A stretch of 15,339 nt of DNA from an uncultured Eubacteriales bacterium (lineage in GTDB: Bacteria > Bacillota > Clostridia > UBA1381): NCBI GenBank assembly GCA_905199755.1, contig CAJKHT010000066.1:1-15339 (forward strand), written 5' to 3'. Made by a program: the position numbers and the translations under genes. Shown here in pieces: positions 1 to 6,353 of this stretch (position 1 is its first letter; each line of letters starts with the position of its first letter). The notes under the pieces are model-generated. The model had not been told where the DNA came from, ran no database searches, and worked only from the letters and a program-made list of their open reading frames with translations.

Positions 1-35
1 TTTATAACATCGGGCAAAATTATCTCCTGCTTCAC
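1..35 (-). CDS. 5' end of a divergent, unidentified gene (partial)
   Basis: On the minus strand a GTG codon (35-33) is preceded by a strong ribosome binding site, GGGAGGAG, with about 7 nt spacing, and opens a frame running off the window (V/M-K-Q-E-I-I-L-P-D-V-I). A near-consensus sigma-A promoter lies upstream at 129-157. Only 11 codons are visible, so the product cannot be named. Because it is divergent from a sugar-acid catabolic operon and shares an intergenic palindrome with it, it may encode the operon's regulator or another pathway enzyme; that is inference from position only. Confidence 0.6.
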   Translation of the reverse strand, partial: MKQEIILPDVI

Positions 36-186
36 GGCAGCTCCTCCCAAGCTAAGATTTCTAAAAAAATAGATAAGATTATATATATTAATTAGCATAA
101 AAAGCATTTATAATATAAATATATCTAAATTTTATCATATGATAATGATTTAGTCAACATAAAAAAAAGAAAAGGAAGGATAATTT
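36..186. promoter_or_regulatory. AT-rich divergent regulatory region with a 14-bp palindrome
   Basis: This region separates the leftward partial gene from the rightward catabolic operon. It holds a perfect 14-bp palindrome, TTATCATATGATAA, at 132-145, and a second palindrome of 15 nt, ATTTATA-A-TATAAAT, at 106-120. A TATAAT sequence at 109-114 could be the -10 box of the rightward operon, but no good -35 box is seen 16-18 nt before it, so that promoter may need an activator. The palindrome at 132-145 overlaps the -10 box of the leftward promoter, as expected for an operator. Confidence 0.55.
129..157 (-). promoter_or_regulatory. Sigma-A promoter of the divergent leftward gene
   Basis: Read on the minus strand, TTGACT (157-152) and TAAAAT (134-129) are separated by exactly 17 nt. 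Both boxes are one base from consensus. It points to the GTG-started gene at 35. The 14-bp palindrome at 132-145 covers most of the -10 box and part of the spacer, so a protein bound there would block RNA polymerase. Confidence 0.6.
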
Positions 187-861
187 ATGAAAATAACCTG
201 GCTCGGTCAGGCAGGACTGCTCTTTGAAACCGGAGGGAAACGGATAATCGTCGATCCGTATTTGTCCGACAGCGTTGAAAAAATCAACCCAAAGAACAAG
301 CGCCGCATGCCGATTGACAACAGCTATCTGAAAATTCGCCCCGATGTGCTTATTCTTACGCACAATCACCTCGACCATGCCGATCCCGACACTCTGCCGC
401 ATTATCTTAATAATGACGGCGAAATACTTGTTCTTGCTTCCGGCTGTGCATGGCAGGAGGTCAGAAAGTACGGCGGCAATCACAATTATGTTATGTTTAA
501 CCGCCACACACACTTTACATATGACGATATTGAGTTCCGTGCGGTAAAAGCGGAGCATTCCGATGAACATGCAATAGGCGTAATTATGCACGCTGAGGGT
601 AAAAATTACTACATCACCGGCGACACGCTGTATAATGATGAAATATTCGGTGATATAAACTGCGGTATAGATGCTGTATTTCTTCCGATAAACGGAGTCG
701 GAAACAACATGAATATAACAGATGCCGCACGCTTTGCCGAAAAAATCAATGCAAAAAAGGCTGTTCCCGTACACTGGGGACTTTTCGACAGTCTTGATCC
801 GAACAGCTTTAGCTTTGCAAAAAAGGTTATTCCGTCAATTTACAAGGAGGTAATTTTATGA
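187..861 (+). CDS. Metallo-beta-lactamase-fold hydrolase, UlaG/UPF0173-like (likely sugar-lactone or phosphodiester hydrolase)
   Basis: This is a 224-residue metal-dependent hydrolase of the metallo-beta-lactamase fold. The metal-binding signature T-H-N-H-L-D-H lies at residues 58-64 (H59, H61, D63, H64). Further likely ligands are H124, D146 (in TGDT) and H196 (in PVHWG). The early W-L-G-Q-A-G and I-V-D-P-Y segments resemble the UlaG (L-ascorbate-6-phosphate lactonase) and UPF0173 branch rather than true beta-lactamases. It is cytoplasmic, with no signal peptide. The start has a good site, GGAAGGA at 174-180, with 6 nt spacing. The stop overlaps the next start (ATGA, 858-861), which implies translational coupling with the dehydratase. 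In this context a sugar-lactone hydrolase role is attractive, but it is inferred; the fold also includes phosphodiesterases and general hydrolases. Confidence 0.8.
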   Translation: MKITWLGQAGLLFETGGKRIIVDPYLSDSVEKINPKNKRRMPIDNSYLKIRPDVLILTHNHLDHADPDTLPHYLNNDGEILVLASGCAWQEVRKYGGNHNYVMFNRHTHFTYDDIEFRAVKAEHSDEHAIGVIMHAEGKNYYITGDTLYNDEIFGDINCGIDAVFLPINGVGNNMNITDAARFAEKINAKKAVPVHWGLFDSLDPNSFSFAKKVIPSIYKEVIL

Positions 862-2018
862 AAGTAACAGATATTAAAACCTTTGCGGTCGATTGCTTCA
901 GAACAAACTGGGTATTCGTAAAGGTATATACCGACGAGGGCATAGACGGCGTCGGTGAAGCTACGCTCGAATACAAAGAAAAAGCACTTATAGGTGCGGT
1001 AGAGCATATAAAGGAATATCTTGTCGGCAAAAATCCGCTCGATATTGAAAAGCATTGGCACGGCATTTACCGTGACGCATACTGGCGCGGCGGCGCAGTG
1101 CTGATGTCCGCACTGTCAGCGGTTGAGACCGCATTATGGGACATTCTCGGCAAAAGCCTTAACGTCCCCGTTTATCAGCTGATGGGCGGCAAGGTCAACG
1201 ATAAGGTTCGCATATATGTCAACGGCTGGTTTGCCGGCGCAAAAGAACCCGAAGAATTCGGCGAAAAGGCAAAAATTGCCGTAAAAAAAGGCATTACCGC
1301 GATGAAATGGGACCCGTTCGGCAAGAGCTACCTTGATATATCCAACAAGGATTTGGACAAGGCACTGCGATGCGTGGACGAAGTAAGAAAAGCAGTCGGA
1401 AATGAAGTTGATTTGCTTATAGAAGGTCACGGACGCTTTAATATTCCCACAGGTATAAAAATTGCCAAGGAGCTTGAACAGTTTAAGCCCATGTTCTTTG
1501 AAGAACCCACTCCTCCCGATAATCTTGACGCATTAAAAGCTGTCAAGGATAAATCACCGGTTGCAATCTCGGCAGGAGAACGCTTATACACCAGATGGGA
1601 TTACAAGCGCATGTTTGATTTAATGGCAGCCGACTACATACAGCCGGACATTTCGCACGCAGGCGGTATTATGGAGCTTAAAAAGATTGCCGCGGAGGCA
1701 GAATGCAGATACATTCCGTTCGCACCGCACAATCCGTCAGGTCCCGTCGCAAATGCGGCAACATTGCAGCTTGCGGCAAGCTGCCCGAATTTCTGTATTC
1801 TTGAAATTATGTATTCCGATGTTGATTACAGAAAAGATGTGACAACGGAGGCGCTTGAATACAAGGACGGCTACATGACCATCCCCGATAAGCCGGGACT
1901 CGGAATAGAAATAAACGAAGAAGAATGTTTAAAGCACCCATACAAGCCGCACACATTAAGGCATTATACCGGGGCACTTACAGACATTCGTCCCCCGAAA
2001 ACAGAATTTTATTTTTAA
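858..2018 (+). CDS. Mandelate racemase/muconate lactonizing family protein, probable sugar-acid dehydratase
   Basis: This 386-residue enolase-superfamily protein has an N-terminal capping domain (about 1-120) and a C-terminal TIM barrel. It most resembles the galactonate-dehydratase-like branch, which removes water from an aldonic acid to give a 2-keto-3-deoxy acid using Mg2+. Visible catalytic segments are K150 (A-M-K-W-D-P), E189 and H191 (I-E-G-H-G-R-F), E215/E216 (F-F-E-E-P), E241 (A-G-E-R-L-Y-T-R-W), D264-I-S-H-A-G-G and H291 (A-P-H-N-P-S-G-P). The S-A-G-E-R-L-Y, D-I-S-H-A-G-G and A-P-H segments follow the galactonate dehydratase pattern closely. The first metal-ligand position, usually Asp, appears to be Glu189. 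Length is normal for the family. A ribosome binding site AAGGAGG lies just upstream inside the preceding gene. The substrate cannot be read from sequence; dehydratase is more likely than racemase or lactonizing enzyme. Confidence 0.85.
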   Translation: MKVTDIKTFAVDCFRTNWVFVKVYTDEGIDGVGEATLEYKEKALIGAVEHIKEYLVGKNPLDIEKHWHGIYRDAYWRGGAVLMSALSAVETALWDILGKSLNVPVYQLMGGKVNDKVRIYVNGWFAGAKEPEEFGEKAKIAVKKGITAMKWDPFGKSYLDISNKDLDKALRCVDEVRKAVGNEVDLLIEGHGRFNIPTGIKIAKELEQFKPMFFEEPTPPDNLDALKAVKDKSPVAISAGERLYTRWDYKRMFDLMAADYIQPDISHAGGIMELKKIAAEAECRYIPFAPHNPSGPVANAATLQLAASCPNFCILEIMYSDVDYRKDVTTEALEYKDGYMTIPDKPGLGIEINEEECLKHPYKPHTLRHYTGALTDIRPPKTEFYF

Positions 2019-2039
2019 TGAAAGAAGGATTGATTGATT

Positions 2040-2849
2040 ATGCATAAAGCAGTATTTGTAACAGGCGGCACGGTCGGAAGCGGTCTCGCAATTGCATCAC
2101 GTTTTGCCAAAGAAGGATATGATGTGTTTATTACCAGCCGCAGCGGCGAACGTGCCGAAGCGGCGGCAGACGGAATTTCACAAAAATACGGTGTATTTGC
2201 CAAAGGCTACGCGCTTGATATAAGAGACGAGGACAGAGTTAAAGAGATTTTCAATGATATTGATGCACAGGAACGTTTTGTTGAAACAGTATGCCTGAAT
2301 TCCGCCGATATGGGATTCGGAAAAGACCCGGCAAAGGGCATGCCGATGTTTGAGTGTTCAATCGAGGAGTTTCAAAGAGTATTCGAAACAAATCTTGTAT
2401 GGAATTTCATGATTATACGCCAGGCGGCTTTAAGAATGAAAGAGCATCACAAGGGTGCGGTTGTATTCATCAGCTCCAACACGGCATACCGTGCAATTCC
2501 CAACAGAATTGCCTACAGCACATCAAAGGGAGGAATTAACGCAATGTCACGCGCACTTGCCGTAGACCTCGGTCCTTACGGAATACGCTCCAATGTTGTG
2601 CTCCCCGGCACAATCAAAACTCAGAGATGGCATGAAATGGGTTCAAAGCAGATTGTAAACGGCACTCTGACTCCCATAGGCGACATATCTGATTTTGAGG
2701 ATATTGCAAATGCGGCATGGTATCTCGGCAGTGATGAATCCAAAAACGTTACCGGTACCGAAATCACAGTAGACGGCGGCATGAGCTGTCAGCTCTATCC
2801 GCAGATTTTAAACGATTTAAAAAGAAAAGCAATGGAAGATGAAAACTAA
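2040..2849 (+). CDS. Short-chain dehydrogenase/reductase (SDR), third gene of the sugar-acid operon
   Basis: This is a 269-residue NAD(P)-dependent oxidoreductase of the classical SDR family. The cofactor motif T-G-G-T-V-G-S-G is at residues 8-15 and the catalytic residues are S146, Y159 and K163 (Y-S-T-S-K). The C-terminal V-T-G-T-E-I-T-V-D-G-G-M segment is typical. The usual N-N-A-G motif after beta-4 is replaced by L-N-S-A-D at 87-91. I chose ATG 2040 because AGAAGGA (2023-2029) lies 10 nt upstream; an in-frame TTG at 2034 would have only 4 nt spacing. It starts about 20 bp after the dehydratase stop, so the three genes form one operon. It could oxidise a sugar to its lactone, feeding the hydrolase and dehydratase, or act on the keto-deoxy product. 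The substrate is not inferable. Confidence 0.85.
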   Translation: MHKAVFVTGGTVGSGLAIASRFAKEGYDVFITSRSGERAEAAADGISQKYGVFAKGYALDIRDEDRVKEIFNDIDAQERFVETVCLNSADMGFGKDPAKGMPMFECSIEEFQRVFETNLVWNFMIIRQAALRMKEHHKGAVVFISSNTAYRAIPNRIAYSTSKGGINAMSRALAVDLGPYGIRSNVVLPGTIKTQRWHEMGSKQIVNGTLTPIGDISDFEDIANAAWYLGSDESKNVTGTEITVDGGMSCQLYPQILNDLKRKAMEDEN

Positions 2850-2851
2850 AC

Positions 2852-2894
2852 AAAAAAACTCCTGCCCGATGTTTTCATCGGCAGGAGTTTTTTT
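2852..2894. terminator. Bidirectional rho-independent terminator between convergent operons
   Basis: CTCCTGCCCGATG (2859-2871) pairs with CATCGGCAGGAG (2876-2887) around a TTTT loop, with one bulged C. The stem is flanked by seven A residues (2852-2858) and seven T residues (2888-2894), so it works as an intrinsic terminator on either strand. It ends the rightward catabolic operon and the leftward operon ending with the Toprim gene. That gene's stop codon overlaps its edge. Confidence 0.9.
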
Positions 2895-3483
2895 AAAGCT
2901 TTTTTACCGTTTCTTCAAATTCTTCACGTGTCATCAGACGGTTTATAACGTCAAGCAGCATATTTGCGGATATTTTTGACGGTACTCCCATAAGCGCCGC
3001 CATTTTATCTCTCTTTTCCGCACTTCCGCTGCCGCCGGAAAGCCCCGCAAAAAACATGTCAGCCTTTGTTATGCCGCCGACGCTTTTGGGAGCTTTTCCG
3101 CTGCCGTCAACAGTGCAGCCTGCATTTACAAGCGCCTCCATGATAGTTTTTTCGTCAATACCCTCGACTCCCAAAAGTCCTTCCTTGCCCGGAGTGCGCT
3201 TTCTGCGTTCCTTGCCCTTTATATCGGGTACATATGCATGCAAAACCGTACCGACGGTTACACTTTGCTTGATAAAGTTCCGTATTTTAAAGCCTGCGCT
3301 GTCGGAATCGGTAAGAATAACAATACCTGTCTTTTCCGCAAGATTTCTTATGCTTTCAATCAGCTTTTTGTTTTTAAACACGGAAAATCCATGTGTTGTG
3401 AGTATCGGAGTCTCTATAAAACCGCTGAGTTTGATTTTATCGTAAGTTCCCTCAACAATAATTGTTTCCTTTATCTTATACAT
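2893..3483 (-). CDS. RNase M5-like Toprim-domain protein
   Basis: This 196-residue protein has an N-terminal Toprim domain: E11 in I-I-V-E-G (residues 8-12) and the D59-x-D61 pair in T-D-S-D-S-A-G (58-64). These acidic residues bind Mg2+ in primases, topoisomerases and RNase M5. Residues about 85-115, including K-G-K-E-R-R-K-R and G-K-E-G-L-L-G-V-E-G, match the architecture of RNase M5 (RnmV), which matures the 5' and 3' ends of 5S rRNA precursors in Firmicutes. The remainder resembles the DUF4093 C-terminal region. Its ATG has an AAAGGA site overlapping the stop codon of the upstream gene, and the gap is only 12 bp, so they are co-transcribed. RNase M5 genes usually sit near ksgA, so this could be a paralogue rather than the true 5S maturase. 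Confidence 0.75.
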   Translation of the reverse strand: MYKIKETIIVEGTYDKIKLSGFIETPILTTHGFSVFKNKKLIESIRNLAEKTGIVILTDSDSAGFKIRNFIKQSVTVGTVLHAYVPDIKGKERRKRTPGKEGLLGVEGIDEKTIMEALVNAGCTVDGSGKAPKSVGGITKADMFFAGLSGGSGSAEKRDKMAALMGVPSKISANMLLDVINRLMTREEFEETVKKL

Positions 3484-3495
3484 GGCAAATGTCCT

Positions 3496-4920
3496 TTATT
3501 TTGTGTATATATTTATAAAACCGTCCGTTTTTTCAACGGTATATCCGTCTGCGGCAGCTAAATCCTCAACCGCAATACAAGGCGCATAACATGTCAGCAG
3601 ACTGTCTATATATACGTTATCCGTCTTAACACCGTCTACGGTTACATTATATATTCCGTTATACACATCATAAATGTGTTTCAGATCGGTATATGAATAT
3701 GTTTCCGGCTTATCATAATCCTCCGGCACATTTTTCAAAGGCACGGCAGGCTTTTTTATCTCAACATCATTTCCGTTATAAATCACCTCAAAACCGCAGT
3801 GCTGCAAGTCATCTGCCGAAATATACGTTTTTCCGTTATCGGCAAGAAATGAATTTATATTTTTATGATTTACCGCCGTAATCACAGATGTACCATAAAT
3901 TTCACCGACAGGCTCACCTATATTATCAGGCAATGCACCTCGCATAACAAACATATTATATCCGAATGCTTTATTAAGATATTCCAGATTTATAAGCACA
4001 TGTCCGCGGTATTCATACACCGGCACATCGGCTGTTTCTCCGTTTACAAGAACGGTCGCCTTTAAAGGAAAAATAACATTCGCTGCGCTACCGTTTGCTG
4101 CACCGCTTGCCTCATAATATACCTTTGTTTTTCCGACAGTATCAACGGAAATATCCTTAAGGCTCAGTGTATCTCCGTAGAATTCTGCCGTAAGCCCTGC
4201 TGTTTCGGCAAGCTGCGATATTTCCAGACACAAGCCGTCATGACTTATGCCGTCCACCCATGTTATCAAAGGTTCTTCTTTCGGATTTTTGTACAAGCTG
4301 TAACCCATCGGAAAATATCCTCCGATAACATTCAATCTGTCGCCCGCAATTTCATAGGTACCCATATCGGTTGTGATATTGTCGCCTGGGTGAATTGCAG
4401 AAAGCTCCACCTTTCGTTCCCGGTCATTCCATACGGTTTTAACGCATGCCGCCGAATACCCAATATCGCTATGTATATTACCGTCACGGCTTGTACGCTT
4501 TTCCATGCTGCCCATATCTTCCGTTACAAGCATAGTACTTCCGTTTATATTATAGGTTTCCTGATACACTCCGTTTAAATAACACACAATATCGGTTTCA
4601 AGATATTCTCCTATAATATCGCCCGGATTTCCGTTTACGTTTTTTGCCGTCTGCGGCAGACTGTCCGGTCGGCGTATCGTCACAATATCCGCTTTTCTTT
4701 TTTCCTCGTCAAACGTAACCTCAAACCCGTAATCACGCAAATCGGCAGCCTTTATGACGGTTTTTCCGCCTATATTATATGAAGCAATCGGCGCACCGTC
4801 CATATAAGCGAGTATATCTGTGGCATAAACGTTTCCGATTGCAGCGCCCACCTCGGCATGAGCGGTAATTCCGCATACTGTCGCAAAAAGTGCTGAAAAA
4901 AATATTACTTTTCTAATCAT
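3496..4920 (-). CDS. Secreted protein with copper-amine-oxidase-N-like (stalk) repeats
   Basis: The protein is 474 residues from ATG 4920. That start has GGAAAGGAA 9 nt upstream and opens a classical signal peptide: M-I-R-K, a hydrophobic stretch, and cleavage likely after A-H-A near residue 21. The mature part has at least three related modules: near residues 28-77 (T-D-I-L-A-Y-M-D-G, then an N-I-G-G-K-T and A-A-D-L-R-D-Y-G-F-E-V pattern), near 100-150 (T-D-I-V-C-Y-L-N-G), and near 345-395 (N-G-K-T-Y-I-S-A-D-D-L-Q-H-C-G-F-E-V). A weaker one lies at the C-terminus. This is the pattern of the 'copper amine oxidase N-terminal-like' domain common in Clostridia cell-surface proteins, which usually has no oxidase activity. 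No catalytic domain, S-layer motif or sorting signal is evident. An in-frame extension to 5082 was rejected. Function unknown. Confidence 0.75.
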   Translation of the reverse strand: MIRKVIFFSALFATVCGITAHAEVGAAIGNVYATDILAYMDGAPIASYNIGGKTVIKAADLRDYGFEVTFDEEKRKADIVTIRRPDSLPQTAKNVNGNPGDIIGEYLETDIVCYLNGVYQETYNINGSTMLVTEDMGSMEKRTSRDGNIHSDIGYSAACVKTVWNDRERKVELSAIHPGDNITTDMGTYEIAGDRLNVIGGYFPMGYSLYKNPKEEPLITWVDGISHDGLCLEISQLAETAGLTAEFYGDTLSLKDISVDTVGKTKVYYEASGAANGSAANVIFPLKATVLVNGETADVPVYEYRGHVLINLEYLNKAFGYNMFVMRGALPDNIGEPVGEIYGTSVITAVNHKNINSFLADNGKTYISADDLQHCGFEVIYNGNDVEIKKPAVPLKNVPEDYDKPETYSYTDLKHIYDVYNGIYNVTVDGVKTDNVYIDSLLTCYAPCIAVEDLAAADGYTVEKTDGFINIYTK

Positions 4921-4938
4921 TTTTAACTGTTCCTTTCC

Positions 4939-5055
4939 GTGCCATGAGGCACAAAACTTAAGGCTGAAAGAAAATCGCTCAGAATGCTGCTTTGCAGCGA
5001 GCGGTGCTGTACACCGATACCGCCCCGAGCAAAAAGTTGTGCCATGGGCGATTTT
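4939..5055. repeat. Folded intergenic element with inverted-repeat ends (candidate small repeat or structured RNA)
   Basis: This gap between trmD and the secreted-protein gene is unusually structured. AAAATCGC (4971-4978) and GCGATTTT (5048-5055) form a perfect 8-bp inverted repeat. Inside it are the hairpins GCTGC-TTT-GCAGC (extended by CGCTC/GAGCG arms) and CGGTG-CTGTA-CACCG. At the left edge GTGCC-ATGA-GGCAC (4939-4952) is a perfect hairpin. The segments around 4941-4959 and 5032-5047 are imperfect inverted copies (GCCATG..GCACAA..CTT). Read leftward, the closing stem is followed by TTTTCTTT, so it could terminate or attenuate transcription after trmD. It could also be a MITE-like interspersed repeat; one copy cannot decide. 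Confidence 0.5.
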
Positions 5056-5791
5056 ATTCAGACTTATAACCGTTCCTTTCAAGAAATTTCATATCTTCTT
5101 CCGTTAAATCCGCTTTTTCAAGCATATCTGGGCGCTTTTTTAATGTATTTAAAAGCGACTGTTCTCTTTTCCATTTTTCAATATTTGCATGATGTCCCGA
5201 AATCAATATTTCGGGGATTTCATGTCCGTTCCATATCGGCGGACGCGTATACTGCGGATACTCAAGCAATCCGTTAAAATGCGACTCATTCTCATACGAA
5301 CCCTCATTTGCAAGCACACCCGGAATAAGACGCGACACCGTATCTATAACCGCCATTGCCGGAAGTTCTCCCCCTGTCATTACAAAATCCCCCAATGACA
5401 GCTCCATATCCGCGATTTCATCAAGCACCCTTTGGTCTACCCCCTCATAATGACCGCATAAAATCACAATATGCTCTTCCTTTGACAATTCCACTGCTGT
5501 TTTCTGATTAAATACTTTTCCCTGCGGCGACATATATATTGTGAGCGGCTTTTTTTCACAATCCGCCGTAACGGACTTATATGCATCATACACCGGCTGC
5601 GCCTGCATTAACATTCCGCCGCCTCCGCTGTAGGGATAATCATCTACCTTACGATGCTTATTAAGCGTGAAATCGCGAATATCGGTAAAATTCATCTCTA
5701 TAATTCCTTTTTCCCGCGCACGTCCTATTATGCTGTCACCCAAAACAGCATCAAACATTGACGGAAAAAGTGTTAAAACATCAATTTTCAT
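5054..5791 (-). CDS. trmD: tRNA (guanine-N1-)-methyltransferase TrmD
   Basis: TrmD methylates N1 of G37 in tRNAs using S-adenosylmethionine, which prevents +1 frameshifting. The protein is about 245 residues from M-K-I-D-V-L-T-L-F-P, the usual family N-terminus. Diagnostic segments are D-D-Y-P-Y-S-G-G-G-G-M (50-60), C-G-H-Y-E-G-V-D (112-119), L-S-L-G-D-F-V-M-T-G-G-E (131-142; trefoil-knot SAM site) and G-L-L-E-Y-P-Q-Y-T-R-P (174-184). The residue aligning with the catalytic Asp169 of E. coli TrmD appears to be Glu (N-E-S-H-F). An upstream in-frame ATG at 5803, overlapping rimM by 8 nt and 4 nt from a GAGGGA site, is an alternative start and would add four residues. It lies directly after rimM as usual. 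The expected downstream rplS is missing. Confidence 0.95.
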   Translation of the reverse strand: MKIDVLTLFPSMFDAVLGDSIIGRAREKGIIEMNFTDIRDFTLNKHRKVDDYPYSGGGGMLMQAQPVYDAYKSVTADCEKKPLTIYMSPQGKVFNQKTAVELSKEEHIVILCGHYEGVDQRVLDEIADMELSLGDFVMTGGELPAMAVIDTVSRLIPGVLANEGSYENESHFNGLLEYPQYTRPPIWNGHEIPEILISGHHANIEKWKREQSLLNTLKKRPDMLEKADLTEEDMKFLERNGYKSE

Positions 5792-5795
5792 GCAT

Positions 5796-6299
5796 TTAAT
5801 CATCCAATCCCTCGGGTATTTTTACAATAACCCGTTCATTTTCCAAATCCACCGTTATCACATCATCAATAACGGGCAGAAGAAGATTTTTCTTGCCCTC
5901 GCGCTTTATGTCATAAATGTCATTTGCTCCGGTGTTAAATATATCAACAACCGTTCCGACTGCATTTCCCGACTCATCAACCGCCGCAAGACCTATTATG
6001 TCGGCTATATAATATACCCCATCCGGCAATTCACCCAAAGCATCGCGGTCTATATATACGGTTTGATTTTTAAGCTTTTCAGCCTCCTCAATCGAAGAAA
6101 TCTGATTGAATTTTACTATCAGATTGTTTTTCTGATATTTCAGCCGTTCTATATCAAGGCGAACATCGCCTGTTTTTTTCTTTATAAAAACATAGTCAAT
6201 CTCCTCAAAGGTTTGCGGCGAATCTGTCCACGGAACAAGCTTTACCTCGCCCCTTAACCCGTGAGTATTTACTATTTTCCCTGCTTCAAGATAATTCAT
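5796..6299 (-). CDS. rimM: 16S rRNA processing/30S maturation factor RimM
   Basis: RimM binds ribosomal protein S19 in the 30S head and assists late 16S rRNA processing. The 167-residue protein begins M-N-Y-L-E-A-G-K-I-V-N-T-H-G-L-R-G-E-V, the family's N-terminal signature. It has the central linker and a C-terminal PRC-barrel region (Y-Y-I-A-D-I-I-G-L, then V-D-I-F-N-T-G-A-N-D-I-Y-D-I, then L-L-P-V-I-D-D-V-I). I chose ATG 6299 because GGAGGAC lies about 7 nt upstream; the in-frame ATG at 6314 would overlap that site and adds five non-family residues. It sits between khpA and trmD, matching the conserved Firmicutes order. A terminator-like hairpin precedes it at 6323-6349. Confidence 0.95.
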   Translation of the reverse strand: MNYLEAGKIVNTHGLRGEVKLVPWTDSPQTFEEIDYVFIKKKTGDVRLDIERLKYQKNNLIVKFNQISSIEEAEKLKNQTVYIDRDALGELPDGVYYIADIIGLAAVDESGNAVGTVVDIFNTGANDIYDIKREGKKNLLLPVIDDVITVDLENERVIVKIPEGLDD

Positions 6300-6322
6300 A
6301 GTCCTGTCCTCCATAAAGACAA

Positions 6323-6349
6323 AAGAGGTTTTCTGTCCGAAAACCCCCT
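6323..6349 (-). terminator. Terminator-like hairpin between khpA and rimM (possible attenuator)
   Basis: On the minus strand AGGGGGTTTTC (6349-6339) pairs with GAAAACCTCTT (6333-6323) across a five-base GGACA loop. That gives 11 pairs, two of them G-U, followed by UU-GUC-UUU. It lies about 10 nt before the rimM ribosome binding site. This is weaker than a canonical terminator but fits partial termination that would lower rimM-trmD expression relative to rpsP-khpA, or an mRNA-processing/stability hairpin. Confidence 0.5.
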
Positions 6350-6353
6350 TAAA

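Noticed and set aside
154..774. Minus-strand frame of 206 aa opposite the metallo-hydrolase
   Set aside because: It mirrors a well-supported gene, has no ribosome binding site, and its start lies in the metallo-hydrolase coding region.
2034..2039. TTG 2034 as the SDR start
   Set aside because: Only 4 nt from the ribosome binding site and it adds two residues before the family-typical M-H-K-A-V-F-V-T-G-G.
4921..5082. 54-residue N-terminal extension of the secreted stalk protein
   Set aside because: The extension runs through the folded element into trmD. The ATG at 4920 has a proper ribosome binding site and opens a classical signal peptide.
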